64,000 nt of DNA from Rhexocercosporidium sp. MPI-PUGE-AT-0058. Taxonomy: Eukaryota > Ascomycota > Leotiomycetes > Helotiales. Position numbers and translations under genes: made by a program. A model generated the notes under the pieces. It was not told where the DNA came from. It saw only the letters and a list, made by a program, of their open reading frames with translations, and ran no database searches. Positions 22,487 to 35,207 of this stretch are shown here, piece after piece. Each line of letters starts with the position of its first letter. Positions within the stretch are counted from its first letter, which is position 1. The stretch lies in contig JAGTJL010000011.1 of the NCBI GenBank assembly GCA_020746875.1, forward strand, positions 992,001 to 1,056,000, in the 5' to 3' direction.

Positions 22487-25400
22487 GGTGTTAGATATGA
22501 GCTGATAAGTGGTGGTGTCGGGGATGCTTACACCGGATGTATCAGATGATAGGTGAGACGAAAAGTCCTTATCTCATTACCTATCCACTTTTGTCCTGTG
22601 ACTCTGAAAGGCTGACAGTTGACATGGCCTGGATTGCATAGAATGGAGCTTGTGGTGGGGTGGGTTGGCGGGGTCGCGACTTCACTTACCCACACTAACT
22701 TCGCTACATTTCTCACAACCACGAACATGACTACACATGTACTGTACATAGTACATAACTCAATATCCGTTTTTTGGCGTGACGACTAAATGTGCTCCTA
22801 GAGTGTAAGTTAAATTTGGAGTTGTAAATGTCGTGGTGGACTTTCAGGACTTGTTATTCACTAGCTGATCTGCGGTACTTTTTCATGAAGTTGCCCCACT
22901 ACCCGGGCAAAGGTTGGAACTCTTAACACTTCTAGGTTAAGAGACAGGATACATTTGTCGTATGCGAAGATTACAAATTCAAGATGACTTAAATGTCCTG
23001 TAGATGGCCCAGAACTTTGAAGAGATAGGGACTTTGAAAATCCGAATTATATACCTAGAACCAGATCCCGCAAAGACAACGGCACCTGATAGCAGAGAAA
23101 CAAAATCATCCTGCCCCGATGTCGCAAGATACAAATCCAATGTTAAGAGAAAAATGAAACACAGTTTATTTTGCCGCATAAAATGAGCGAAGCTGGCTCA
23201 GCTAAAGCTGCTGGCTCTGTATGAATCTCGAAGTCACGTTACCTGGTAGGTGGGCAGCGGCTGACAGCCTGTTCCAAAGCCTGGGTGTGCATCCTGGCTG
23301 GGCGCGACACAATGGCTTGCACGAGCAACTTGCTTCACATGGCGCCAGAAATTCATGAACAGCCATTGCAAGAGCCAGAATTCATTTGACACATTTTTCC
23401 CACGGCCAAACCCTCCAGCCGACAAGATGAACTTCCTGTTCCAAGACAGACAGCATCCAAAAGACCTTCTTATTCTTCCCTTCCCAAACACAAAGTCAAA
23501 CCCCAAGCCAATCGGCCTCTCTCCCATCCCAACATCCCAACCAACACCAGACCAATATCAAAAACTTCCAGGACTTATTCCCACTCTATCGCCATCTCCG
23601 GTTATTCTTAAACATCAAACAATCCGTCGGGTACCTGAATTAATATCATACCCGCACATCCCATATTGGATTGCCCGACTCGATATCCATCCCACAGGCT
23701 CTTCCGACATATACACATATACGCAATCGGTTGTTTCATGACATTAGGCCAGTCGCCACGGGTATGTTTGAGATGGGATGTATGTATATCTTCACTTTTA
23801 TTGGTGCACATTTGTTTCGTTTCCTGCATACAATACCATACAATACATTGGAAACTCGGGGTCCTCTTGTATACATGGAAGAATTAAAAGGGGCTCGTTT
23901 CATCCCAGGGTCGGCGAACAGAAGGCAGAGTAGCATCCCATTCCATCCAAAGCAGGCAGGAAGGAAGGAAAAGGGGATGATCCAATGAGAAAAATGCATA
24001 TTTGTATATTATGCTTCTTTAGTGAGTAGCCGAGTGAGTGTTAGATCGATGCAATAACCAAAAGGCGTTATTTGGAATAAGACAGACACAAAGAGGTGGT
24101 ACGGATATAGGTATGTTTCGTACTCGATATAGGTGTATGGATGTATTTCGACGAGTGAGACAGAGGTTGGTGTTGGGCTTACGCGCCTCAGCGTCTACCG
24201 TCTAAATATACCTTCCCCCCACCACCATCTCATCCCATCTCACCACGCACGTAGAAGATGGTGAAGGAAGAGGAAGGAGGTACATCAGCGCCACGGGTAA
24301 ACGCCGATGCAAGTGAGTTGATTTGGTGCTGAAGGAGTATTTAAGGGTTATGGATGTGGATCGTTATTACTGGTAGATTGACAAAGCTGGTAGGCATGAA
24401 AAAAGGTCCTTCTGGAAAGAATCGTCCCGTCTTCCAGGGCCGGCTTGGGCTTGGGCTTGGGCTTGGAGCTTCCAGAGTTGAGCGGGGGTGCTGGGGAGAA
24501 TAGGCTAAATGGCTGCCAGATAGGCCGGGAAGTTCGAGGCTCGAGGCCCCATGTCCAATTATGGGACGGAGAGAGGCCAGCATGAGCTAGGTTTCCCCAG
24601 AATAGGGGAGTGTGAGAAGTTTGGTACTGTACAGAGTAAGGCAGGAGGGAAGGCCAGCCGGAATCTCGAAAATCTCACATCAGGATGGACTGGAGAGGAA
24701 GGTTACGGGTGCCACGCCGCGCCCCGTACTACGAAGTATAATGAATCCAATGCTGTCATTCTCCCCAAATAGCAAGATAGTTGCCTTATCAAATGCAATT
24801 TATTCTTGTATTGTTGTACTATTATATGACAGGAGAAGCAGGAGGGCTGTCTTGCAGCGGAAGCACTTCTCGCAATGCTTAATGCGGTCCGGCTCTGCTT
24901 GGCAGGTCTCAGGCCGTGCTAGCTAGCGGTCACTTTGTGTGTTGAACAGGAGTGAGGCACCGAGGATCAGATGCAGTCAGAAGTCAAATGAGATATTGGC
25001 TACCTACCATTACGAGTGGAAGACGGGAGTGAGTGACATGCGGGAGAGAAGAGATCCCGCTGATTGCGGGTCGGCACACAGATGGGGACTGGGAAGGAGA
25101 GGAGAGCTGTACATTGGTCCGGCGGCGAGGTGGTGGGAGAAAAGAATTGCGGCAGGCAGATAGGCAGGCAGGATGAAGACGAAGGTTGGTTTGGCTGAAG
25201 GACGAGGCAATGGTGAGGATAGTGAACCATGGGAGGTATATAATGGCTACTGTGCTGGGTCCTAGGTACTTGGGTTGAGCTGAAGATGGCTAATAGGTAA
25301 AGGACGAAAGGAAAGTCAATGTACCGAGTTATAACAGAATTGCTCAACAATAATTGCATGATAACAGTACTTATTTTGTATGGGAGAAGATGAAGGGTCA

Positions 25401-25876
25401 ACAACATGGAAAGCGTGTAGGGGAGTGAGGTAGAAAATAATGCGAGCACAGGAAATCCTGATACAGTGCAGTCCAGACCACTGCAGGAGGAAAAGAAGCA
25501 TAGGTAATATTCGTTCCGGTAAGGCTGGAGGCGGCGTGCCAAGACTTTCCGCTGCTTATCGACAACCACTAGCGGCTTTCCTGCACCTTCGATGCTCTCT
25601 GGACTGTGCCCTCCTCCTCCTCCTCCTCCTCCCCCCCGCAAGCTTCAACGATCCGGCCAGACAAGTACATAATTTGGACAACCTTCCCCTTCTCCCCAGA
25701 CCCGAGATTAATTGCACACAGACATATCCCCAGTCATTCATACCCAGTCGGTCTTCCACTGCGAGCTTTATAAGCACCAGCGTCTGCACTTCACAGTCTT
25801 CCAAAGACACCGACATCTACTTAGAACCATCTATCTACCTACCTTCACCCCAAACCACAATATATATATACAGACA
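22487..25876. other. Long gene-free stretch upstream of the bZIP gene
   Basis: About 3.4 kb with only unsupported ORFs. It contains a TTGGGC-type repeat (about four units near 24445-24470) and a TCC microsatellite near 25610-25635. The last kilobase is CT-rich, with CCTACCT-like words and a TATATATATA run at 25859-25870 just before the ATG. A long promoter and 5' leader is common for fungal bZIP regulators, so part of this stretch is probably transcribed. Confidence 0.45.
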
Positions 25877-26856
25877 ATGGACTATCCTTACTTCACCACC
25901 GCCGCTCCCCAGCCATATCAGTTCCTCGACCTTCCCCCGACTCCCGCACATACTGGATCCGCCAATTCAGACCACTACAGCAACTCTCCTCCTGTGCGTA
26001 CCCAGAACCAATTTCATAAAGTCCAGTCCTACTCGCAGCCCTTCCTGACTTCCAAGCAGGATGCATTCGAGTACCAGACTTTCGACACCTTTAATCAGCA
26101 TTTCAACAATGGCATGCCACCAGTCAAACCTCCCACGCCAGTCTCCCAGCACAAGGCTTCTACCAGCAATGGTGTCACTCACAACTACGAGATGAGCAGC
26201 GGAGGGGACGTGAATGATGATGCCAATAGAAGGGGAAGCAATAGCGACGATGATGATAATATGACTCCCGCGCAATCCCGCCGCAAAGCCCAGAATCGAG
26301 CAGCGTATGTGACCCCTCCACGACTCCACCTTCAATACTAACCCCGCATAGACAACGAGCCTTCCGCGAACGCAAAGAACGCCATGTCAAAGACCTCGAA
26401 GCCAAGCTCGCCGCCCTCGAAAAGAATTCTGCCAACGTCGTCGAGGAAAACGAAAGGCTGAAGCTACAACTACAAAAAGCCGCAACGGAAAACGAGATCC
26501 TGAAAGCGACATCTGCGCATCCTCGCGGGGGTTCCGAACCTCTACCAAATGCCGGCCCGATGCGATATTCCCCTAGCGATTTCTATACCGAGGTTCTGTA
26601 TGCGCACGATAACAAGACACCGAGTCATAGGATCGTTACAAGTGATAGTGGTGAAAGACTGCTAGCTGCAGGGGCCACCTGGGACTACATCATCAATCAC
26701 CCTCTGTATGCCAGAGGTCTAATTGATATTGGCGATATCAGTGACAGACTAAAGAAAGTTGCCAAGTGCGATGGGCAAGGCCCAGTATTCGAAGAGAGAG
26801 CCATTCTTGATGCGATTGAGAATAGTGTTGCGAGTGGTAGTGACGAGCTACTATGA
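25877..26856 (+). CDS. Yap/AP-1-like bZIP transcription factor
   Basis: Two exons, 25877-26304 and 26352-26856, split by a 47-nt intron (GTATGTG...CGCATAG) inside the basic region; 310 residues. The joined basic region is RRKAQNRAAQRAFRERKERH, in which NRAAQRAFR is the Yap-type DNA-contact signature (Gln in place of the usual Ala/Ser), followed by a leucine zipper (LEAKLAALEKN...ENERLKLQLQKAA). The N-terminus MDYPYFTTAAPQPYQFLDLP and the conserved C-terminus (SGERLLAAGATWDYIINHPL) are like the RsmA/KapC-type Aspergillus factors. No Cys-rich redox domains as in Yap1 are seen, so an oxidant-sensing role is not supported. It should act in the nucleus, possibly on stress response or secondary metabolism (inference). 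Confidence 0.92.
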
Positions 26857-29800
26857 TCTACTGTTACGTTTGGACGATATGGAGCATATCTGGCAGATAC
26901 CATGGTGTTTTTTGGAGGGTGATGAAAATTATGGGAAAGGTCACTATCGGGCATAGGTGTTTGGGAATCTCATTATTTGGATGTCCATGGAGTTTTTCTT
27001 TCACTCATCTAGTCGGATTTGATTGTTTTGCAATGTATCGTTTATGACACTATCTATAGGCCATTAAAGTGCTTTCAGAGGCTTAGTTGCCCAATTGCTC
27101 ATTGAGCTGGTCAGACGTTTGAAGCTCCCACCCATTTCCGGGAAGACGTTGGACTGGGCGTATTTCGATACAACGTTGCGGAAGATCCCCGATTATTGGA
27201 CGCCATATTCTTCAATATCCCTGGTCTCCTTTTCACAGGGGGCTCGCGCAGGGAAAAGTTCATATGGCGGGCAGAGGTCAAAGCGATTCGTTGTTCGTCT
27301 CCAAAGAACCTCTCAAGCTGGCAAACGAACAAATCATGCGTCCGCATTTCCACGGTGTGTCTTATCCCAGAACGAGCTGGCAAGTTCAACTGCAATCAAG
27401 CATCTGCATCTCCCCATGTCCCTACCATATCATGTATACCACCCTTAGTAACTGCAATAATACCGAATCTCCGGTTCTTGACACTCAAACAGGTGTCCTG
27501 CTGAGTAGTAGTATTGAAACCTAGGAGAATTAAGGCTGCAGCTAGTGCCTATGACAAGATTCTCCGTTCCCCTGCCTTGAGTTGCAATGGTGTGAGATGG
27601 GCTGGATTTGCACTGTGTTAGATGGGATTGGATTGGGTGGTGATGTTCCGGGGTCCCCCAATAATACGCCATACACATGCCGCATACACTCGTGCGGCAT
27701 GCTGCGAACTACATGCAAGTGTGCGACCAAACATAACCATCCCACCAACATCATCAGGACGCATACATCCATCCCGTTAATAGCTTCGCAAGCTCACGTG
27801 CGGCTCTCGCCATTCCATCCTTCCTCCTGGTTCCGGAAGACGGACCTCCGCCGGGCACCTCTTTCAGGTCGGCGACAACCTGTTCCTCTCTGCGCCTCTC
27901 AACCTCTCAGAAGTCGACCTACCTGCCTTCTACATACACAACATCCCATATCCATACCATGCTTCACACGTGCATGTTGAAGTCATCTTCCCTGTCTGCC
28001 ACAAGTGCCAGGCGGGCGATCTCCCTTCCCCACGCTCTCTCATGCTCAAGCTTGAACTTGAGCTCGGTATTGCCGTCCCACCCTACCTACCTGCCGCTGT
28101 AGCTACTGCAGCATCGTATATACCACCCAACAGAAACAAGCCAACATACGGCCTGAGCGCCGACAAAGGTGTTTCCCGGAAAACTTTATTTATATCTCCT
28201 TGCTTGTCTGCCTTGACTGCCGCCTGCCTAATATACCTGGAGTCGTCTTCACCGCTGCTGCTCAAGGACGTCCGCTGCCTTCGGAAACGTCTCTTTCCGG
28301 GCAAGATTGCTCGTGTCGTCGCGTCTTATTAGCTAGATTAAACCATTTTCTCTTTCTAGGGCTTGCCGATGGCGATGGGGATAGGGATATTGTTGGAAGT
28401 AGGTATTCGGGCCTTCTTATTTGGGGATGCCAAGAGCGTCGTTCGTTTATTCCTTTCACGCTTTAAGGGGAGATTAGATGAGTGTTTGGTAGGTAGGTAG
28501 GTAGGTAGGTGAGTGTTGTTTGGTCGAGGAGCGAGGAGACTACTTCGCTTCGCTTCTTTCATCCCTAGCAAGGGTCTAGGTTCGGGCTAGCTCCTCCCTT
28601 TCTTTCCTCTTCCTATTCCAATCAATTTCCTATTCCAGGTTTACGAGCTTAGCTTCTCGAAGAAGCAGGCGTTGTCCTGTCTCATGTTGCCTTGTTATCT
28701 GCGTTTTCCGCGTTTCAAGAGCTACGTGTGCTATCCTCTGCTTCTGCTAGTCGTTGGATTATAGGTCGAGGTGCTATAACGGGGATGCGAGTAAGGCTCG
28801 TTTTTGTCTTTTTGGGGACCCCGCGTTTCAGGCCGTGCATGACATATATATGGTAGGCGTGTATAGGTACATCACTTAAGTACCTAGCTACCTATTAGTG
28901 GCATGTGCTGTGTGTGCTGTACATCCATAGCGTCCGTTGTATGTATTGCACCTTCTTCGCGTACTGGTACTGCTACAGCTACAGTGCTTCCGCGTCACTC
29001 TCGTTTCGATTTTGTTCAATGCTACCTTCTGCGCTACGTCGTACTGTACATCCCAGCCTTGTCCTTGTCCTTGTGCTTGTCCTTGCCACTGGTTGCTTTC
29101 CCTCCATTTGCCTTGCGCCTTTTCCAAATTATTTAGAGTTTATAGTCTGAATAATATCTTTAATCTAGTGCAATAACTAATATCCTTTATTTACCTCCTC
29201 CGCCCTATCCCTAACCTCCCTAACTCCGCATTCCTTCTCCCCCTTTTGGTTACCTGATTTCTTACTTCCTCACCTATCCAGTCTTCCCTGGCCCGATTTG
29301 GGCTGGCTTGTTGGCACCCACAACACAATTCAATGCAACTCAAAACAGCGGTTCATGCACTATCCTGCACCACAACAACCGCCCTGTTCTAGCCCCATTC
29401 AAGCCTTACCCTGAGATCTCTCCCGATGCACTGCGAAGCGCTGCACTGCAACTCTGCTCCTTTGCAGATCAATTCACAGATTGGGTATTGGGGTTTACAT
29501 GTCGGTAAATACATCGGCACATGAGACGAACATTTCTAGCTCAGCTTTTTTTTTCCGTCACTTATATTTAGGAAGGCAAGTCGCCGACCTACTGGTTCTC
29601 GATGGGACGTTGCGGATGAATGGGAAGGAAGCTGTTGGATGTTGGATGAGCTTGGTGAGGTGTTCGGCGACCTTGGATTTGAAGGTGGAAGGTTGGAGAG
29701 AGGAAGAAAGGGGAGATGTTGCTATGAGATGGATCTGCAGCCAAGAGGGCATGGACGACAACTATTTGCGACGAATGGTAAGGGAAGAGGTAGTTGTGAT

Positions 29801-31763
29801 GGTGAAGATGGTGGCGATGGAGATGGTTGATGGATGCGGAGGCGGGGAGGGTGTGTTCACGGAGAAAAGACCGTTGGATGGAAAAGGGAGTGCCGCATCT
29901 TGTTCTGGTCGAGAGTCGGAATCTGTCTGGGCCAAGTTCGGGATTGAGAACCGCTGCCGAACAACGATATGTTATTGAATCGATACATGCCGCCAAACCT
30001 CAGAGTTTTGATGAATCTCACAATCATGAGGCTGAGCATGGAACTATCTCTCTTTCATCTTCCCTTTCTCTGGGGGTTCGCTCTTCATTTGTTAAAATAC
30101 TTATATTGATGGTCTTGAGGAACGGGCAATCGATGATCCCTCTTTGTCGCCATATGCAGCAATGGACAATTGTTCCTAGATATGGCAGTTGTGAAGATTG
30201 TGATAGTCTCTTTTTTATACTTTTGTGCTGAGGCTTGCATCATTCAGTGCTAGATGGCTGGCTTGCTGAATCCACAATTCCCCACCCTCCACATCATCTG
30301 GTCAGCTTTTGGGTGTTCTGTTCCTGTCTCGATGTTCGACAGTGTTCTACAACTCTTTTCCTCGAATGGATAGGATCAGCATTTCTATACGTTTTTTTAA
30401 TGTATTATCATGTAATCTGCAGGTTCTGTATGATGGGGCTTAGTATTCGGCTGTTTGCATGAGTGAATTTCTTTCCGTTGCGTACGATGTTCGTACTTTA
30501 TTATGGAGCATGGAAGGATGATCTGTACTATCCGCAAGACTGGTATAAATAAGGCATGTTTGTTCAGAATATAGAGTCAAGTCAAAGAACCCGCAGAGAT
30601 TAAAGGAAATGTCTTGGTTGGGAGTACTTGCTTGGATCGATCGGTCATCTTGCAAGGACTTCCGTTTCTGGCCTTGAGATCCTGCAAATATTTTACGCTG
30701 TCTGTACTTTTCGATGCGTGAAATCTAATGGGAGTGTGAAAGGATTGAGTTGAGATTTTGATCTGTGGCCATGACAGGATGAAGAAAACTTGACGGTGGT
30801 TGAGTCGATGATGACAGTTTCCTCGACGTTGGAGAATATTGATTCGAGAAGGACTTGATCTGGCATTTTTAGATTTTCCTCAGCGACCGCTCTTATACCA
30901 CAATTCCATCGTTCATTTTGAACTCCGGGATACTATGTTTTGAAAAGTGCGTCCCAATCTTGCAGAGACCCATGGCGAAATGTTGGCTTGTTTGTTCAAG
31001 AATTGGTTGGGACTGGGCTATATAGTAACTCACTGCATCATGGATGAGTCAGATGAGGAGATTGAATTTACGAGCCGCTCCCCGTCACCCTTGCGTATTC
31101 ACCACTACTACTGTCTGCTGCAAGTACAGCTCTTCCATTTCCCTATAGACTCTCTCGAAGAGAAGCCGTACCATTTGATGAATTGTTCAAGCCATGGTCT
31201 TCGATTTTCGTGCCGAGTTCAACTCCACCACAGGATACATAGGTGGAGAACTGCTAACTAGACTCTCACAGATTTATTGCTACTGTTGTGAATTATCTCC
31301 TGATGTTTGCAACCTATTACATCAGCGGAGGGGAAGACAAACTTGCAAGGGAGAAAGGAGAAACACCTCAGCGTGTGACCAATATCTGTTCTCAAACAGT
31401 ATTTGCTTCTACGTAGATATTGAGAAGGCGAGGGGGATATTAACGTAAAATCCAGAATTAGTTGTTTTGAATTTTACGGTCCAACTTGCCCCTACGCATA
31501 CCTCCAGATAATCAGTAAAGTCCTGTAACTTCGAAACAGCAACACAAGCGAAAAAGAAAAATTTGGCTGGCATTGAAACCACATTTTCGGGTTCCCAAAG
31601 AGCTTTTCAATATTCTTATTGACATGTATGGAGAAAATCGCGACTCCAAACTCCAGCCATCAAGTTAACACGTTCCAAGGCTCTTTTAAATTAATAAGAC
31701 CAAAGACATCCGATTCCACTCCTTTTAACACTCGCTTAACCTTCCTCTCTTTTTCTCCACACC
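26857..31763. other. 4.9-kb stretch without a supportable gene
   Basis: All ORFs here are short, overlap one another in many frames and have low-complexity translations. Visible structure: a GGTA microsatellite at about 28486-28510, a CTTGTC-type repeat near 29055-29090, and a 9-bp inverted repeat (27676-27684 with 27693-27701) around an 8-nt loop. It may hold UTRs or non-coding transcripts, or genes split too finely to see by eye. Confidence 0.4.
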
Positions 31764-32363
31764 TCAATAAAACAACACCTCACCCTCCCTCACCTCCTTC
31801 ACCCTCCCAACATCCCCCATCCCGTCCCTCTCTAAGACTCCCCTCTCCCTCAGCACATCCTTAATCCTCCCCGCCGCCCTCCCAGGATACACCGGATTAG
31901 GAGGCCACTCACTCTCCGGCACTCTAGTATTATCCGCTCTCAACCACACCACTTCTTTCCCGTCCACCTCTTTGCCCGCTGCAACTCCTTCTCACCAAGA
32001 CCTCTCAATTCCTCGAATTCCTCATCGGTGAATCCACCTCCTACGATGATAATCACGGGTCTCCTTTGCTGGGAAAAAGAATGCGTGGTTTCAGCTGCTC
32101 TGTTTGAGGAGGGGGAGATAAGGGCGGGGAGTTCAGTGCGGGCGGAGGTGAGGGAGGTGATGAGGTGGGTTACTGGTGCTGGCTTTAGTGTTTAATTCCT
32201 CGTTTGTGTTTTGGTTGATGGTGGGAGTTTAGAGGAAGAGGAGATGGAGGGAATGGGATAGGGAGAATCTACCTTTGATTTCTGGGAGCAGAGCTTCGAT
32301 TTGAGGTGTCGTTAGGGCGGGGAGCTTGCCGAAGAGTATCACCGGGAGGCTTGAGTCGCTCAT
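31764..32363 (-). pseudogene. Short conserved fungal protein, frameshifted
   Basis: Exon 1 (32363-32273, MSDSSLPVILFGKLPALTTP) joins exon 2 (from 32178) across a 94-nt GT..AG intron. Exon 2 reads through TSARTELPALISPSS and the glycine motif VIIIVGGGFTDEEFEELRG, then runs to a premature TGA. The expected continuation (VVWLRADNTRVPESEWPPNP...) is in another frame and ends at 31764. A single -1 (or +2) change near 31985-31998 would unite them, and no plausible intron is available there. The family is a small fungal protein with a GGGF(S/T)xEEFEE-like nucleotide-binding-looking loop and no assigned function. The lesion may be real or an assembly indel. Confidence 0.6.
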
Positions 32364-34301
32364 GATTGTGAGAGGAAGATCCCCGTGAACTGAGACTGTT
32401 TGTTGTTTGAGAAGTGATTTTCAAAGTTTGGCTGAGTCGGAGCTTAGCAGGATGTGAAAAGCGGCCGTGTTTCGTTTAGATTTATAGCGGAATCCTTCTT
32501 GAGTGTTTCTTGTTTTATATTATCTCTAAATCTTCGCTCGTTGGACTCGTGAGCGGGAGCGTAAGAGCAAAGATAGCTATCCTCGTGAAGACGAAGCTGG
32601 TACGATGTGAACTATTTGTCAAAGGATTGACAGGGCCAGATCTTGGCAATGTATGTAGTCAAATACAATAAGAAGCTTTCTTCACAATTCGAGTAAAGCA
32701 ATTGAGTTTGGAGGTATTTGTCACTTCTGACACTTCATGGCGACGGAGTGAGGGGAAAGGTGAGGTGAGATTAAGGGAAGTATTCGGACATTCGGACGAA
32801 GCTGAAGCGCAAGAGAGGAGTTGTACGTAAAGCTTACAAACTTCAACATCACGACACCTACTTGCTATTGACATGGTTCTCAATATACGCTTTTTGGCAT
32901 TGAAAGGACTAGGACTAGGTCTTGAAAGTAACACCTGAACCTTTCGCGAACCGCCTTCTCCAAAAAAAAAAAAAAAAAAAAAGGGATGGGGAAACCCGAT
33001 CATGCTTCTTCCTTGCGCTCGCGGTTGAAGCATCGCATTTCAAGAGGAGACTGGATACGAATGTACACTACATGAACATATGATTCATCTAAATAGTTCT
33101 AAGCTATACCAGCTTCGAGACTCTTCACGGAGAGATGAACCGCATGAAATTATCCTGTTTCGCTTGCATCTCAAGCTGATCAAGCTGAGCTATTCGGTAA
33201 TGCATTTCCACTTGGCTCTTGAATGGCATCCAGTGAATTTGAACGCATTACTCGTCCCGGTATCTGAGTCGCGGCCGCTATCATATCACATCGTGTCTAT
33301 CATGCCCCTCACCCTGTATAGACAAGCCAAATGAAAGTCAAAATACTTACCCAAAGCCACGACCTTGTTCAGCCCACACCAAGACAGAGCGCCTGGGACT
33401 GGGGAGGGAAGGAGATATTTAGTTTAGATGGAGAGGGGAGAGACACTGGCAGTTGAGAAAAGGGGTGTGGTGAGAAGGAATATGGATCGGAATGATGAAT
33501 GCTCGTAGTGAAGTGGAAGTCTTTTCTCAGGTAAGTCTCATGTTACATGGTTATCGAGTAACGAGATTGCTGTCACTCTTCCACTTGTCGTCGAAAATCA
33601 AAAACGGACCATAACAACATCTTATCAAGTAGCAAGCAGCATTTTCCCAGCTCATTTGAAATACAGCTTGAATTAACAAGCGTACTTGGAACAGAGGAAC
33701 AGAGACGAGATGTATGAGAGGGAAAGGAGAGAGGCCAGTCATATCATGACTTCGTTGTAAGATCTTAATGTGGGACGAAGAATAGTGTTTACCGCTAGAC
33801 AGTTAGTTGGTTGTTTTTATACATCTACAGCTAGATAGGATTTTCAAAAGAACAAGGAAGGCGGTTTGGAGAAGCAAGAGGAACCTTTAATACCTTCCTT
33901 GATTATATTCAGAAGCAAGCTATTGACTGAATGAAATACGGCGGAGGAAGAAGAAATGTAGGGGAATCTGTCTGGACTAAGACGAGAAACAGGAGATTGG
34001 TGTCAGAAGTACTTTTCTTATATTTGCACCTTGCTCTGCAAGCCTAGCCTGTACAACATGCCTCCTCGTCTGAACATAATAGGCACAGGTATCATAATGT
34101 ATCATAATAAAACATGGAACACCTCAAAACGCCACCCATCCAAGCAAGCCCATCGTGCAGATATACCCAAACCCATCCATCGATTCTTCGATCCAGAACC
34201 ATATCCACAAACGCATACACGAACCAGATCCAATATACAAACATCCTACCCCTCCTCCTCATAAAAAAGCCGACTCGCAGCTCAGGCCAGCTCCTCTCAG
34301 C
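32364..34301. other. Gene-free stretch with a poly-A tract
   Basis: No coding region is supported. A run of about 20 A lies near 32961-32981. On the minus strand around 33410-33345 a short splice-like exon (PGALSWCGLNKVVALG followed by GTAAGTA) can be read, but nothing joins to it on either side, so no gene is called. Confidence 0.4.
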
Positions 34302-35207
34302 TCAATTACACCCACTCATCTCAACCTCCCCAGCAAGCCCATAATCCAAAAACTCCGCATCCCCGAAATCGACATCTTCCTTCCCTCCACCCACACCAGA
34401 ACCCCCCATATTGAAGTTCTCCTGCCCGAAAATCCTCACTTGGCCCACCGTATGCACCGGCACCTTTCCAGACCATTTCTTTCTCCTTGGAACAGCGAGG
34501 ACTCTATCACCTAATGCCGAATTCGGATTCGAATTGAACCCGAAGCCAAAATTCATAGCACTATTTGAAGTCGATTCCTCATCCTCGAAGAACCGCCTCT
34601 TATTCCCACCCGGTGGGGACACCCCCTCCACGCTCGAGCTAGAAATCGTACTCCCCTGACTACTCAAGAAAGGCACCTCGTCATCAGAGGAAGATGTGTC
34701 TTCATCCATATCCCCTCCTGCTCCAGAGGGGTTGTAAATGCCCCATTGCTGGCCAGCCATCCCGCCTACTTTTAAGATGCCGCAGAAAGGTGTGAGTTCT
34801 CTGTTTCCTGACCTTGGGCGAGTCTTCACGGACGGGGAGGTAGACGTGGTGTCTGGCATTGTTGATGTTGGGGAGGAGGTGGAGGTGGTATTGTCGGCGA
34901 AGAGTGTGAATGCGGAGAAGGTACCGGTTTTATATCCCTCTGGCACGGATTTCCTCACGCGCATCCCCACGTTCAGGAGGTTGGATTGAACCGAGGGGGG
35001 GAGAGAGGGGGTGTTGTTCGTGCAGGATGTCGAGTGGTGCGGTGGGAGGGCGTAGAGTGCTTGTTTGGTGGCGGTGGTTCCTTTCTCAGAGTCTGTGTCT
35101 GTCTCGTAGATGGCGCTCGAGGGTACGGAGTGGGTGAAGTAGGATGTTATAGCGGATTGAGAGGCGGCTCTTGTGCCGGCGTATGGACGTTTGGATTGGT
35201 GTGCCAT
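34302..35207 (-). CDS. Ribonucleotide reductase inhibitor-family protein (Spd1/Dif1-like)
   Basis: Single exon, 301 codons, ATG at 35207. The N-terminus carries KRPYAGTRAASQSAITSYF, the conserved R-x-ITSYF block. The middle has LPPSVQSNLLNVGMRVRKSV and PEGYKTGTFSAF, followed by ELTPFCGILKVGGM, the blocks of the fungal RNR-inhibitor family (which includes S. pombe Spd1 and yeast Dif1/Sml1/Hug1-type proteins). The rest is acidic and Ser-rich (DEDTSSSDDEVPFLSSQ) with an AVPRRKKW patch. Family members restrain dNTP synthesis by binding ribonucleotide reductase or controlling its small-subunit localisation, and are removed in S phase or after DNA damage. The gene looks intact. Confidence 0.87.
   Translation of the reverse strand: MAHQSKRPYAGTRAASQSAITSYFTHSVPSSAIYETDTDSEKGTTATKQALYALPPHHSTSCTNNTPSLPPSVQSNLLNVGMRVRKSVPEGYKTGTFSAFTLFADNTTSTSSPTSTMPDTTSTSPSVKTRPRSGNRELTPFCGILKVGGMAGQQWGIYNPSGAGGDMDEDTSSSDDEVPFLSSQGSTISSSSVEGVSPPGGNKRRFFEDEESTSNSAMNFGFGFNSNPNSALGDRVLAVPRRKKWSGKVPVHTVGQVRIFGQENFNMGGSGVGGGKEDVDFGDAEFLDYGLAGEVEMSGCN

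Noticed and set aside
23355..23741. 128-codon plus-strand ORF rich in Pro and Ile
   Set aside because: Low-complexity composition, no start context, and overlapping ORFs on the other strand of the same quality.
27676..27701. 9-bp inverted repeat with 8-nt loop as a terminator or structured RNA
   Set aside because: Short hairpins of this size are expected by chance in 64 kb, and no gene end or transcript signal adjoins it.
29481..29978. 165-codon plus-strand ORF in the gene desert
   Set aside because: Met/Gly/Glu-rich translation driven by GATGG-type repeats; both strands are equally open and no splice or domain evidence exists.
33345..33415. Exon-like minus-strand peptide PGALSWCGLNKVVALG ending at a GTAAGTA donor
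   Set aside because: No partner exon in frame could be found within about 1 kb on either side, so a gene cannot be supported.
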